A stretch of DNA of 64,000 bases from Diplonema papillatum (GCA_030068145.1 JAPJBO010000808.1:1-64000), one strand, 5' to 3'; shown: positions 1 to 11,189, numbered from the stretch's first letter. A program made the numbers and translations. The notes: a model not told the origin generated them from the letters alone.

Positions 1-3000
1 ATTCGGGTGCAGCCTTGCGCCGCTGCATCGTGCACTACCTCGTCTCCGGCTTCGTTCGTGTAGGCAATTTTGGTCGGTGCCACCCAGCGCCACTGGAGCC
101 CATCCAGAGCTCTCTTGAAAAGGGCTAGGGGCCCTCTCAGCATTAGTAGCGTGTCGCTTTGCTCCCATGCCGTCCGGGACAGAGTCCGCGCGGACTCCCA
201 CTTCTCGACTTGAACAGCCCAGGTGGTTATTCTCCGGTAAACGGGCACTACTACCGGGTCGAGTCTGTGCCCGTGGTGCAGTATGTGCAGCACGGCCTCC
301 TGGGCTCGCCGCGGCGGTCCCGTCCACACCGCGTCAGTAAACAGCCTTCGTAGGCGCACGATGTCCCGCTTCCTGAGTTCGGACACTGCGGTGCCGTAGT
401 ACCGCTTTGCCCCTGCCGTCATACTAACGACCAGGTCTCTTGCGTCGCCTGGAAGCGGGAGACAGCTAGCCCTTTTCAGCACGAGCTCGGCTTCAGCGTT
501 TCTCTCCAAGATACGCCTTGACGGTTGTATCGCCTCCCCCGGCGGCACCCGATCCGTCGTTATCATCGCCCCCAGGGCATCAAATGTTGTGCGCCTCCGT
601 ATCAATTCGGTCTGCTCGCTGTTCCCCTCCTCGTCTTTGCTCTCCGCGTATTCGATCGTTTGCGGAGCGTCCGGCGCCGTTGTGAAGAAATGCGATTTCT
701 TCTGCGTGCAGACTTTCATCCCGGTCAGCCCTGCAAACCGTCCTGACCGCCTGGCCGCCTCCTCCAGGTTTGCGAGTGACTTCAACATCGCATACACATC
801 GTCGACATACGAGAGTGGTATCGCTGCTTCGATGTCTGCTATGTGTCGCATCCAAACGCTAATCAGGACGTTGATGAGAATGACACTTAGGGGGCATCCC
901 TGCATGATCCCGTTCGTCGGAATGAAGCCCTCACCTACTGTCGCTCCCATTCGAAAGTGGCGCTGCATGCTGGCGTAGGCCACCCGCAAGGTCCGCAGCA
1001 CAACCTCGTTGAATCCAAGCTCCCCAGCCAGCTTGAAAGCTATCTCAATCGGGACCGAGTCGAAGCACTTCTTGAAGTCTAACGCAAGGCCGTAGAGTGG
1101 TTCACCTGTCAGGTGCGCCTCCTCAATGAGTGCTGCCAAGTGCCATATTAGGTCGTCCGTGCCATGCTCCTTCCGGCAGCCATGCATCCCGCTTGGCGCG
1201 ATCTCGTCCATCCACGCGAGTGCTTCTTTCGCCCTTATCGCTGCCCAGATCCGGTATAGGACGGGGGTTATGGATATGGGCCGTTGCGACAGGGGATCTC
1301 CGGTGCTCTCGGGCTTCGGCAGGAGGTGTATTATTGCGTGCATGAGTTGCTCCGGCCATAGTCCTTCGGTTTCCACTGCGTTCATGGCATCGGCCATTAG
1401 CTCCAGGATTTCAGGCGGCAGTTGCCTTAGCTCATGCACACGCCATCCGTGTAATCCGGGGGATGTTGTCTTCTTCATCTTCTTGAGGGCCGCATCCACA
1501 TCGGCCGCGCCGATAGGTCTGCATTCCATCGCGTGCGGCGCAGGGAGGTACCGGGCGTAGTGAGTCTTGAAGGCCTCCCATTGGGGCTCCGGGATGTCCG
1601 TGTATTTTTGAAATATTCCGCCCCAGGCTTCAGGTCCTCTCAGCATCTCGTCGATTTCCCTCGGGCATGCAGTCAGAGTCCCGTCCCCTCGCCGCAGGAA
1701 CACCGATGGGCTTCCCTGCTGTCCGGCCAGGAAACGGTAGATCGCACCCTTCTCTTGGCTGCCCCACGCTTTCTGGATTCTCTCTTTCCAGAGGCGAGAA
1801 CGCTCCGTCTTCAGCTCTGCTACAGCTTCGCGTTGCGTCCCTACCAACTTCTCTGCTGTCGCCACGAGGTACTGCAACTCATCCTCGTCCCCGGTGCAGG
1901 GGTGCTGCGCCAATGACTCTTCAGCAGTACACCGATGCAAAGCGTTTCTCGCGTTCCGTTCCGCAACCGTCATTGCGCTAGGCTGGCCAACGCTCAGCCT
2001 CTGCCTCGCCTCGGCAATCACAGTGCGTAGCATCCCAATCACCTTGTCCCGCTGTCTCACGGACCTATCCGTCGCACCCCGTGCCGTGCACGCCTGCCTT
2101 GCGGACGCGTGCGCCTTCCGAGTGGTGAATCCACCAGCCCTGCCCCGGTAGGCGGTTGATCCTGGCGGGAGGCTCTTCCAGTGCAGGCCAGTCAGGTAGG
2201 CTTCCGCCACTTCCGATGCGTTTCTCAGCGCCCCGTCTGCTCCGCTGACCGCGCGGTTGCGGTCCAAGGCCGTGGTTAGTACACTCCTCATCTCCTCCTG
2301 CGTCATCAACGGCGGCTTCTTCGGGAAAGGAGTGGGTATCCAGTGACCGCGCTCGGGCGGTGTAGATGCCGGGATGCTGAGTGTAACAAACACTGGACAG
2401 TGTGTCGGGATGTCGTGTTCTCCTGCCTTGGCGGTTTCCACCGTCACCAACGTCCGCGCTGCTACGGCGTTGAGAAAACACATGTCTATGCGAGAGCCTG
2501 CTGCCCCCGCCCAGCAAGTGGATGGAGGGGCATTTGAGCCCTCCTGGGCGGCTGCTGCCGCATCTACCCATCCATTTTGGCAGGCAGCCGCCAGGGACAT
2601 GCTTTCCCCTGTTGGTGTGTTAAAATCGCCCAAGACAGCTATCGGCACTTGCCCGAGTCCTGCAGCCATCTCGAACACATCGGCAAGGAGCTTCTCCCGT
2701 TCCTGGACTACCGCTTGCTCCCTGCCAACAGGCGCGTACACCGATAGAACATGTAGAACCATTCGCGCATTGCCTGTTGCTACAACGGCATGTGCGACCC
2801 GTGTGCTTTTCGCCAACCGCTTCTCCAACTCCGTGGTAGGCTGTGTGGTTTTGGCAACTAACCCGCGGGTGGTGACCGCTGTGCCGCCCGGCACCCGCTG
2901 TCCGATTCCGTTCGCGCCGACAACAATCGGTACGTCTTCTCCCCAGTGGCAGTCCCATCCGTACGCTCCTAGAAAGAGCTCACTCGTCCTCTTCGCTTCT

Positions 3001-3818
3001 GGGCCCGCCCTGGTTTCTTGTAGGGCAACAATGTCCGCCGGCAGGTTCGCCACCGTCCGACACCTCGCGCTTATGGACCCAATGTTCGCCGTCGCGAGCA
3101 CTATATCCTTACAGGACGCATCTCCATTGCGAACTGGGTGGCGAGGCGCTTGCTCCACGGCTGTTAGCCTGCTCAAGGGAATCTGAGACACCTCGGGGGC
3201 GGTTGTCGCCAGTTGCCGGAGGATGGTATGCGGCACGTTCAATGCGTCGTAATGTTGCGGCCGGTAGGTCAAGACTATTACGCGTGACGCATTTGGCGCC
3301 CGTCCCTCACACCTGAGGAGTGCCGGGTGCGTTGTTGAGAGCACCCACACTGTCGCTCTGAGCACCTCAGCAGCTGCTTGCAACGTGAGGTGGTCACCAT
3401 ATTGCCCGTCTCCGGCTACGGTGAAGAGGTATTCCGATAGCGTCACATCAGCGGGGATGAACGCTACCGGCGGGTTGTGACGAAGCTGCCAGGTGACCTT
3501 CTGCCGTAAGGAAGTAGCCGAAAGACTCAGCTTACTCCCACGGAGCAAAGCGGCAAACTGGCAATTACCATCTTTCTCAACTGGGACCCGTCTCGCACAA
3601 ATGGTCGCAGCCGCCTCGTCCAGCTGCGCGTCGCCGCTTTCCGCTGGCGTTGGTTGATAAACTGCGGCTTGAAAAAGTGATGATGATGATGGCCTCGCAC
3701 TCGCGACTTCCCCTTCTCGTCGGGTTTGGTTGTTTGTACCAGAGTTGGCGCACCGGGTAGCGCCAGTTGACGTGTTTGTATTGTTTGCCGTCAGTTCTTG
3801 CCCGGTGCGCCCAGCTCC
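1..3818 (-). CDS. LINE ORF2: OTU protease, APE endonuclease, reverse transcriptase (runs off the left edge)
   Basis: I read this frame codon by codon and it has no stop from just after the ORF1 stop to the window edge (about 1270 codons). Domains in order: a Pro/Ser-rich linker; an OTU-type cysteine protease (DGNC with the candidate nucleophile Cys at 3561-3563, a YGDHLTLQAAAEVL segment, and HYD with the candidate His at 3252-3254); an APE-type endonuclease at about 3110-2370 (QETR, VYAP, GDFN, SRIDM, and a DIPTHCPV segment); and a reverse transcriptase at about 1500-600 (LDFKKCFDSVP, GIMQGCPLS, and YVDD at 798-809). The C-terminal part lies outside the window. The first in-frame ATG is at 2760-2762, inside the endonuclease, so the OTU and most endonuclease motifs lack their own start. 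Expression probably depends on reading through, or restarting after, the ORF1 stop. This is a non-LTR retrotransposon; I cannot assign its clade. Confidence 0.93.
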
Positions 3819-5111
3819 CTACTTCTTCTCCAACGGGCTGAAACGATTGGCGGTGCCAATCATCTCAGTGAGCAGCTGCTGCTTGCCGCCGCCTTTTCCT
3901 CCTTTCGCCTTTCCAGCTGGCACCGGCCGCCTTGTCGCCTCGGTCAGCTGTTTGAGTTGCTCGTCCAGCTCCCTCGCGTCTGCCTCTTTCCTTGCCTTCT
4001 TCCCTTTCCTCGTGCTTGGGCTTTGAGCAGCGGCTTGGCCTGGGAGTGGCTCCTGTGCGGCGCCTTCTAAAGGCTCGGGCGGCGAGACAGCCGGCTGTGA
4101 GGCTTCGACGGGCGGTGGTGGCTGTGAGGGGGCTGCTGGCTGTGAGGAAGGTTCTGGCTGTGAGGAAACTGCTGGCTGTGAGGAAGCCGCTAGCTGCGGG
4201 GGTACCGCCGGCTGTGGAAGTGCCATTAGTCTCACGAGCAGCGATTCAACGCGGGCGTTCATTTCTTCGGTCACGCCGGCCAGTTTCTGCTCGACATCCG
4301 CCATCCATAGCAGCTGGCGTGCGTACGCCGCTTCCTCGCGTTGCGTCGCGATTTGGGACTGTGCGTCTGCCCAGCTCATCAAGCGCTTCTCGAACGCTAG
4401 CTCCCAGGTTACGCGGGCGTTAGCCCGCTCCTTCTCCCACACCTCACGCTGCCTCCTCTGCTGCTCCTCCCATGCAGTCCAGGCTGCCGTTGTCACGTCG
4501 CTGCGGATTTCGTTCCGCATCTCTACGTCGTTGGTGTCACGCGTTGCGGGCTGCAGCTCATCAAGTTGGGCCTGAAGGCGCTTCTGCTGCCTTTTCTTGG
4601 TCTCTCCATCGGCCTTGACCGCCTGTCTCCATTCGGCCTCTCCCCTCTTCTTCCCGAACTCTACCAAGAATTCCGTCTTGGTGTATCTGGGGCCCCTTGG
4701 CTGCTTGTTGTCCGGCAGCCGGCTCGGAGGCCCGGCCGCTGCCAGGCGTTCAATCTCCTCCTGGAGCTTGCGGACCCGCTCCTCCTTCTTCGCTTCCTGT
4801 TCAGCGAGAATTCGCTCTTCCACGTCAACGATCTCGGCCTCTTCATCGCCGACCCGCACCTTCTTGGCAGGCGGGGGTGCCGTCGCTTCTACGTGCGCGG
4901 TGCCTCGCCTAACCCGCACACGCGCTCCGGACCACCCCAACTGCTCAATCAGGCGCTCATAAGCACCCGCCCTTCCCTTCAGCACCTCGAGCCGTATCGT
5001 GTACTCTCGGGTTTCGGGCAGGTGCACCACCCGCACTCCTGCGAACCTTTCGTTGCCCGGGGCGTTCACCCCGGGTTCCAGGGGGACCGCGTGGAGGTTG
5101 TTCGCATCCAT
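3819..5111 (-). CDS. LINE ORF1: coiled-coil, Pro/Gln-rich RNP protein
   Basis: This frame of 430 residues starts at the ATG reading MDANNLHAVPLEPG. The frame is also open upstream through the CA repeat as (His-Thr)n, but nothing there looks like protein, so I take this ATG. Visible parts: an N-terminal globular stretch (about 1-75), charged Glu/Lys coiled coil (about 90-125 and 160-290), an SQP/PPP-rich linker (about 300-365) and a Lys/Gly-rich basic tail. No CCHC knuckle or clear RRM is visible. Residues 143-149 read YTKTEFL, close to an eIF4E-binding motif. The stop is TAG and ORF2 continues in the same frame directly after it. The expected role is nucleic-acid binding in the LINE RNP, inferred from its position rather than from a recognised domain. 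Confidence 0.85.
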   Translation of the reverse strand: MDANNLHAVPLEPGVNAPGNERFAGVRVVHLPETREYTIRLEVLKGRAGAYERLIEQLGWSGARVRVRRGTAHVEATAPPPAKKVRVGDEEAEIVDVEERILAEQEAKKEERVRKLQEEIERLAAAGPPSRLPDNKQPRGPRYTKTEFLVEFGKKRGEAEWRQAVKADGETKKRQQKRLQAQLDELQPATRDTNDVEMRNEIRSDVTTAAWTAWEEQQRRQREVWEKERANARVTWELAFEKRLMSWADAQSQIATQREEAAYARQLLWMADVEQKLAGVTEEMNARVESLLVRLMALPQPAVPPQLAASSQPAVSSQPEPSSQPAAPSQPPPPVEASQPAVSPPEPLEGAAQEPLPGQAAAQSPSTRKGKKARKEADARELDEQLKQLTEATRRPVPAGKAKGGKGGGKQQLLTEMIGTANRFSPLEKK

Positions 5112-5144
5112 AATTTTAAAGTTTGTGTAGTGCGTTGTGGATTT

Positions 5145-5600
<456 letters not shown>

Positions 5601-5620
5601 TAAGACTAGCTCAGGGCAAG

Positions 5621-5873
5621 AACTTTTCAAAGGCCGCGGAGGTCAGCGGACCGAAGCTACCGGAGAGGGTGTCTGTGCGTTGTGGTAGCCTGATACGTGT
5701 ATGTGTGCGTTGTGGTAGCCTGATACGTGTGCGCTGGCTGTTACACGAGCATGATGCTCCGCATGGATGCTTGGTGCCGTGTGCCGTGGGCACCGCCCGC
5801 TGCACACGGGGATTCGTTTGCGACAATAAAATCTCGGAGGGAAAAAGACCTGCGTGTTTTATCCCACTCAAGA
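5621..5873 (-). repeat. Lone terminal repeat of the tyrosine-recombinase retroelement
   Basis: About 253 bp matching both direct repeats that flank the element at 21765-25332, from aacttttcaaaggccgcgga to cccactcaaga. A short segment (gtgcgttgtggtagcctgatacgtgt) is doubled here in a slightly different way. No internal coding part is nearby, so this is a solo repeat or a truncated insertion. Confidence 0.8.
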
Positions 5874-6002
5874 AACAAAACATACGTCTTCTTCAGCGGT
5901 GTTTGACGAAGAGGATTGCAAACGCCGTTGCCGCGCCAGCATCGGCGACGCGCGCCGACACAGCTGAAACAACGAGCGCGTCGTCATTTCGCGGTTCTTT
6001 TG

Positions 6003-6176
6003 TGTAAAACACCTGCTGTGTACAAGATACTCGAGGAGACCGCCAGTTGCAAAAGAAACCAAAGGAGGAATGTGCTGTTGCCCACGGAACAAAAAACGAA
6101 GCCGGGGTCGCAACGCGGCGGCGTAAACGTTCAGTGAAAAAAGTGTCGTGGCCCTATTTGTGCGCACAGCCAGCGA
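6003..6176 (-). repeat. Inverted-repeat element family B, diverged
   Basis: Shows the B end reversed (agatactcgaggagaccgcc) and the B interior (aaaggaggaatgtgctgt). It ends exactly where an A element begins. Confidence 0.55.
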
Positions 6177-6470
6177 AAATACTCGACGTTGCTGCTTCGA
6201 CTCCGAATGGAAGGGAGGAAATATAGAGGTAAGGGTTGTATCAATTACAATACAAACACAATCTGATTGGTTCTTCGCTTACACCACCGTGTGTTGCTTT
6301 CTCACTCAGGACTTTGACCTGTTTTGTTTGTGTGATTTGTCGCGTCGGGGTAGACCCGCATGACCTCACGTCCGTTCAACACGTGGTTCGGTAGTTACAG
6401 CACTTGGGATCCCTTCTGTTCTTTGTCGGGCAGCATCGTCGAGCATTTCCTTTCAAGCTGGCGCTTATGT
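6177..6470 (+). mobile_element. MITE-like family A, copy 1
   Basis: One of six copies of a non-coding unit of about 293 bp. It starts aaatactcgacgtagctgc and ends near gcttatgtaaaa. The start is matched in inverted form near the end (aaatgctcgacgatgctgc on the other strand), which gives imperfect inverted repeats of roughly 20-25 bp. It has no coding capacity, so I infer a non-autonomous DNA transposon; a SINE is less likely because the ends are inverted repeats. Confidence 0.75.
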
Positions 6471-7639
6471 AAAAAAAAAATAGTATGGCCGTGGTGTGAT
6501 CCACCTTGGAGTTTTTCCGGGTTTGTGCCGGGTTTATACCGGGGGTCCGGGTTTTTTATTTTTGTCTCCCCAGCACCCGCTGGCACCCTTGGTCGTGGAG
6601 ATTTCAGGCTTTGCGGTGGATTTTGCCACGTTTCATGATCGTCTGGCGCTCGTGGGGGTTTGTCCCGCTCTTTGCGGTCCCTCGCCCTTCTGTCATGTTC
6701 AGCCTACGGGCTTCTGTATCGTGTATATTTTGTCGGTTTGAGGCCCCTTCCGTAGCTTGGAAAACGGAAAGACAATCAAGCATCTCCATCGAATCAGAAC
6801 GAGGGACAGAAGTTCCCACGCTCAACCCGCTCGGCTGTGCCATCGGAACAGAAGTCTGCAACAAGCGGATTCGGACGTTCCCCGCTCATCAAGTACAACC
6901 GGTTTACCCTCGCCTAGAGGGTGCTGTCGGATGGGGATGTGGCCTGAGCAGACTGCTACCTTTGGTTCCGCATCCTTTCAAACTGTGGCTGACCAAGCCA
7001 CTGTTTGAGCTCTGCAAGGGTTTCGATGCACTCCAAAATGCGGGTGGCCGAGAACAGCCAATCATGGAACCCAGGGCACAGGGGAGGCTACGGCGCGGTG
7101 GTTAAGTTACGGAGCTCGCTCGAATGTCATCCCTCTAGCTAGCATCCGGCAAGAGCCAGCATGACACAGCCGTATCAGAAAGAAGAAAGCTCATTCAAAA
7201 CCACACACGAGGAGCTTCATTTGGAAAGTGCGAGGGCAGAGGGTTAATCTGCTTGTACTAGGCTCCTCGATTCCCGTAGTAGGGAGTTTGAGGCAATTGC
7301 TGGCTGGTGGTCGGTTGTAGTCCGTTGCGTCAACGAGTTTGCACTGTGGAGGCTTTGGAAAATAGTGGTTCCTGTCTGTCAGAGGTGTGCATTCAGCGCT
7401 GCAATGGTAAAGCATTCCGGGTACCTTCTGCAATGAACCTACACCTTCAGTGCCGCCTTACATATTTATTGGTGCTGGTTTTTACTCGACAGGACCCTGG
7501 TGCAGTCGGTTTAGCTTGATTGCAGCGGTCACCTGTCATAACCTGAAGTGGTGGTGCAAAATAGAAAATCGGACCCCCCTTGAGGTTTTCCGGGTTTGTG
7601 CCGAGTTTGCACCGGGCCTATGGATCACTTTCTTTTGTT
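6471..7639. other. Intergenic, no gene recognised
   Basis: A short A-run at the end of the A element is followed by unique-looking sequence. The motif ttttccgggtttgtgccg at about 6514 recurs at about 7587, suggesting an old dispersed or tandem duplicate. No open frame looks like protein. Confidence 0.5.
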
Positions 7640-7738
7640 TTGTGCGCACAAGCGGAACTCACCTGCTTTGGTAAGTTTCATGTAGTACGCTGCCAACTAC
7701 TAATTTTTAGTACCAACAATGCATTGTTAACACAAAAA
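7640..7738 (+). repeat. Repeat family E, copy 1
   Basis: A unit of about 100 bp: tttgtgcgcacaagcggaac, gtagtacgctgccaactac, then accaacaatgcattgttaac. Other copies lie at 32236-32348 (reversed) and 59400-59545. Confidence 0.65.
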
Positions 7739-7749
7739 GGAACCAGGAG

Positions 7750-7935
7750 AGAGAGAGAGGGAGACGAGTTGGTGTGCAGGGACCATCTCTCCGAGGAGTT
7801 TCCGGTCGCCACACACTACTGCCAAGTACTTCTAAGGCGGGCGTAGGTCGTTCGGTCGGAGGCGCGGTGCGGGCCGCGGCCCCGTCACCGAGGGTGACGG
7901 CGTCGGTGTTGACACAACCGGGGCCGATCTGGCAG
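7750..7935 (+). repeat. Repeat family G, copy 1
   Basis: A GA-rich lead followed by gtgcagggaccatctctccg and a GC-rich section. The same order is seen at 29345-29620 and 56590-56905. The unit is not convincingly coding on either strand. Confidence 0.6.
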
Positions 7936-8569
7936 GCGGGCGAACCATTTGTAGTTGGATTTAGCCTCGTCGAGACAAGAACTGGGCCGCTCACGCGAGT
8001 AATTTGCCTGCGCGCCAGAGGATCTCTGCTGGAGCAGGGCAACGTGACCTTTTTGGAGACAGAGGGAACGGACGAGAAAACCCGCCACGGCGTCGATCGG
8101 CTTCGCCGCGTGAAACTGCTGCCGGCATTTTATCCGGCTGGGGCACGGCGACAATTCGCCGAAAACTGGAAGGTTACAGTGGGGAGACCGATCAAAAACG
8201 TCGCAACGTGGATCTGCTTTGCCGTGGGCCACTGCTACCTGCATCTTTGACCTGGGGACACTTTGCCTGCAACCTGGAAGGCCCTGTCGGGGAGACGAAC
8301 AACTCATTAAATCGGTGGCAATCTACGCGGGGAAGGTACCTTTTGGGTCCAGTTGGATAACAATGGTAACTCCATTGCTATTACATGTCCGAAGAACGTT
8401 GAGGAGACTACACGGCTCGTGGGAAGCCGAACTTGTTTACGCACAAGACGGCGCGCCACACTAAGAGTTCGATGGGTTTGGTGCTGACCCATGTGCACGC
8501 GGCGGCCCTACACAACCCGAGGGGCCTTGGCAGATTCCTTCCGCATCCGAATCCTTTGGCATGAGAAAA
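7936..8569. other. Intergenic, no gene recognised
   Basis: GC-rich sequence with a faint internal duplication (acctggaaggccctgtcgggg resembles aactggaaggttacagtgggg about 110 bp earlier). No supported feature. Confidence 0.4.
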
Positions 8570-8990
8570 CAGGCGAAAGGAACAAAAACACCCCATTTTC
8601 GTAGCAGCAATGAACGCAGGCAGTGTGCTTGGGAGGAGAGATCAACGATCATGTTCACTCACTAAACGGGCTAGCTTTCCCTCGGCACGTACTAAGAAAT
8701 CTGTTCCTGTCAGGAACTGCCCGGCACGCACGAAGAAATCCGTTCTTGTCAAGAACTACGGCTCGAACTACTCGCGAGGAGTATGAAAATACTGGGGAAT
8801 AGTTCGGCACGCCGAGATATGGTGGTTGTGTAGAGCCGAGTAAAGTCGGGGGGAGAACGTGACCGACGCGCGATCCATGTGGGCGCAGAGGCCGAGAAAC
8901 AGTGTCAGGTTCACAAATAGGACCAGCATCGGAGTCAGAATCAGAGTCAACTTCGGTCGACGTGCGGTGTCGCCAGAGGCTACCGTCCAG
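8570..8990 (+). repeat. Repeat family H, fullest copy
   Basis: A non-coding unit of about 420 bp. The first half (gggaggagagatcaacgatc, then doubled gaaatcygttcytgtcargaact) recurs at 11190-11505 and the second half (gtagagccgag, cacaaatagga, cagagtcaacttcgg) at 13690-13880. It is interleaved with the Cys-rich membrane protein genes, as if duplicated with them. Confidence 0.7.
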
Positions 8991-9544
8991 GAGGGCCAGT
9001 CTGGCTCTGGCACGGGTGGCGGCAGCGAGTTGCTTGGTTCGACGAGGCTGCTCAGATTTTCACTGTACACGGACGTGTGTATCACGGTCAATCAGGAGGC
9101 GATGCACGGCTGACACGAGAAGAAAGTGCAAAAGTGGACGAGGCAAACGTTGCTTCTGCGTGAGCAGAGTAAAGCAATAATCATCGAACGGACCCCTCTG
9201 GTCCCTTCATTCGTAGGTGTTGCTGAGGTCCAAGTAACGCCCGGCATTGTGCATGTGTGCTACAGCCGTTCTCGACAAGGGGTTCACCGAACTCAAATGA
9301 GCTTCGTTACTTCCCCGTTGTAGGCTTTCCGTGCCCTGGAAGGTTTGATCGGGTTGCACTTCCGTGTCGGTGGTGCCGATGACCCTCGTCTCACCTCTCA
9401 GATACGGCTGTGTCATGCGTATTCTTGCCAGACACTACCGCCCGATAATGGCGCAATGCATGCCAGCCGTTGAGCGGTTTGGACGAGGAGCTTCACCGGT
9501 CACACCCTCGATGAGTTCGTGGGGAACTCATCTGCCCGCAAAAA
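8991..9544. other. Intergenic with one weak repeat
   Basis: The stretch at 9410-9500 (attcttgccagacactaccg and gagcggttt) resembles 14655-14725, another piece of the duplication that carries the Cys-rich genes. No gene seen. Confidence 0.4.
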
Positions 9545-9720
9545 GACAGGCGCTTCGTTTTGTTTGTGCGTGCCGCTTGATCGTTTTCCCACTTGTATCT
9601 CCCCCCCTGTGTCATTTTCAGGTAAGGAATTCTGATCAACCACCAAAACGCGCCGCCTACGTCTTTTTAGCCTGCACAATACATTGAAGGGCAACCCGCA
9701 AGATTGTTAGTACTAAAAAC
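9545..9720 (+). repeat. Repeat family D, copy 1
   Basis: A unit of about 165 bp from gacaggcgcttcgttttg to gcaagattgttagtactaaa. Its middle contains gatcaaccaccaaaacgcg, partly complementary to the start, so it may fold back and be a MITE. Seven copies or pieces lie in the window. Confidence 0.7.
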
Positions 9721-9755
9721 TGGAAGCATCACACGAACAGCGAGCAATCCGAGAA

Positions 9756-10226
9756 TCAAAAGAGATCGAAAGGATCGCAGGATATCCCGACGTGATTCGA
9801 TAGCTGGTGGCACACCGCTGCCTCCAGGGCCTCCTCAGCTAGTTCTCCCGCCGCGCCGATGCCTCCAACAACGACCGCTGTGCGCAGCATTTTGGAGGGT
9901 TGTTTCCCGACGATCATGGCAGGCTTTTTGGCCAGCGGCCCCTTGTTCCACACACAGGTGCAGACCGCGCAGGCGACCAACCCGAGGCAGCAGCAGCAGA
10001 ACACGACGCACGAGGCGATGACCACCCCGACCATCCAAGCCGCCCTGCACGCTTCCTCCGTCCCGCACTCGCCGTCCACGCAGCAGCTGTTCGCGCAGTC
10101 GGCCACCAGCACGCTGGCCCCCGAGTCGGGGTCTCTGCAGTACCCCCGGGTGGTCGCAGCCGCAGCGGCCGCGTAGCAAAGCGCCACGCAGAGCCTCGGC
10201 AGCACGGGCGAGGGGCGGCGCGCCAT
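9756..10226 (-). CDS. Short Cys-rich single-pass membrane protein
   Basis: 156 residues, intronless, stop TGA. It starts MARRPSPVLPRL; residues 1-25 look like a signal peptide with an alanine run. A small extracellular Cys cluster follows (YCRDPDSG, SCCVDGECGTEEAC), then one membrane segment rich in Cys and Val (about 67-92, with CCCC inside), a short basic linker and a cytosolic tail ending DPFDLF. It is clearly paralogous to the gene at 14741-16543, with the first 90 residues and the end aligning, but lacks that protein's internal repeats. The order of signal, Cys knot and Cys-rich membrane segment loosely recalls Shisa-type adaptors, but I do not claim membership. Function unknown. A damaged copy of its 5' half and upstream region sits about 500 bp upstream. 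Confidence 0.8.
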   Translation of the reverse strand: MARRPSPVLPRLCVALCYAAAAAATTRGYCRDPDSGASVLVADCANSCCVDGECGTEEACRAAWMVGVVIASCVVFCCCCLGLVACAVCTCVWNKGPLAKKPAMIVGKQPSKMLRTAVVVGGIGAAGELAEEALEAAVCHQLSNHVGISCDPFDLF

Positions 10227-10539
10227 TTTTATCCGAAGAGGCCGGCTTTTCTCCTTTTTCCTTTCGGGATCCCCCCTTTGAAACTGGGCGTTTCGTGCTG
10301 GTTCGTGTACAAAGATACGGCCTGAGTTTGCGACCTGCTGATAGACGGTGATGTAATGGTTGATATATGAATGCAGAATATATATCTGAAGCGATGGCCT
10401 GCATTAGTCACAGAATATCTGTAGCGGTGGCTGCAGTAGTCACTAGGTGTCTACCTCTTCGATCGTACCGTGTCATGCTTCAGGCGCTTGCACTCATTCG
10501 AGTCATCGTATTCGCGCTGATATGGACCGTGGAGAGACT

Positions 10540-10840
10540 GTTTCCCGACGATGCCACCAGCCGGCACGCTTCCTCCGTCCCGCACTTGCCGTCCACGCAG
10601 CAGCTGTTCGCAGTCGGCCACCAGCACGCTGGCCCCCGATTCGGGGTCTCTGCAGTACCCCTGGGTGGTCGCAGCCGCAGCGGCCGCGTAGCAAAACGCC
10701 ACGCAGAGCCTCGGCAGTGCGGGCGAGGGGCGACGTTTTCATCCGAAGAGGCCGGTTCTTCTCCTTTTCCTTTCGGGATCCCCCCTTTGAAACTGGGCGT
10801 TTTGTGCTGGTTCGTGTGCAAAGATACGGCCTGGTGATTG
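10540..10840 (-). pseudogene. Broken 5' copy of the Cys-rich membrane gene
   Basis: The segment matches the signal peptide and Cys cluster of the neighbouring gene together with about 100 bp of its 5' flank (tttcgggatccccccttttg, ctggttcgtgtgcaaagatacgg). The start codon is replaced, a base loss in the Cys cluster shifts the frame, and the homology ends before the membrane segment. It is a partial duplicate that includes the promoter-side region. Confidence 0.8.
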
Positions 10841-11189
10841 ACCGTAATGGTTGAAAAGTATTGAAGTTGGAATGCAGAATGTCTGTAGCAAATGGCCTGC
10901 AATAGTCAATACGTGGCTACCGCATCGATCGTACCGTGCTTCTGGCGTTTGCATGCATTCGAAACATCGCCTTCGCGCGGTCGCTTTGCGACCCTTCTCA
11001 TCCTCGCCGGTGGTGAAGAGCCTGCGGTTCGCTCTCTCTCCTATCCACCAGGTGACGATGTGCCACTGCAGCAGGAGTTCGCAGGGTCTGGAAAAGGTCT
11101 CGCCGGTGGCCGCAAGTGTGCTGATGGACTGGCGATCGTCGTTTCTGCCAGGAAACTCGCGAATAACTTTTTCATGGGAAAGAAAGCGA

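Noticed and set aside
1-5111. Reassignment of UAG to a sense codon as the explanation for the fused LINE frame
   Set aside because: Possible, but no host gene here contains an internal UAG to support it; kept only as an alternative to read-through.
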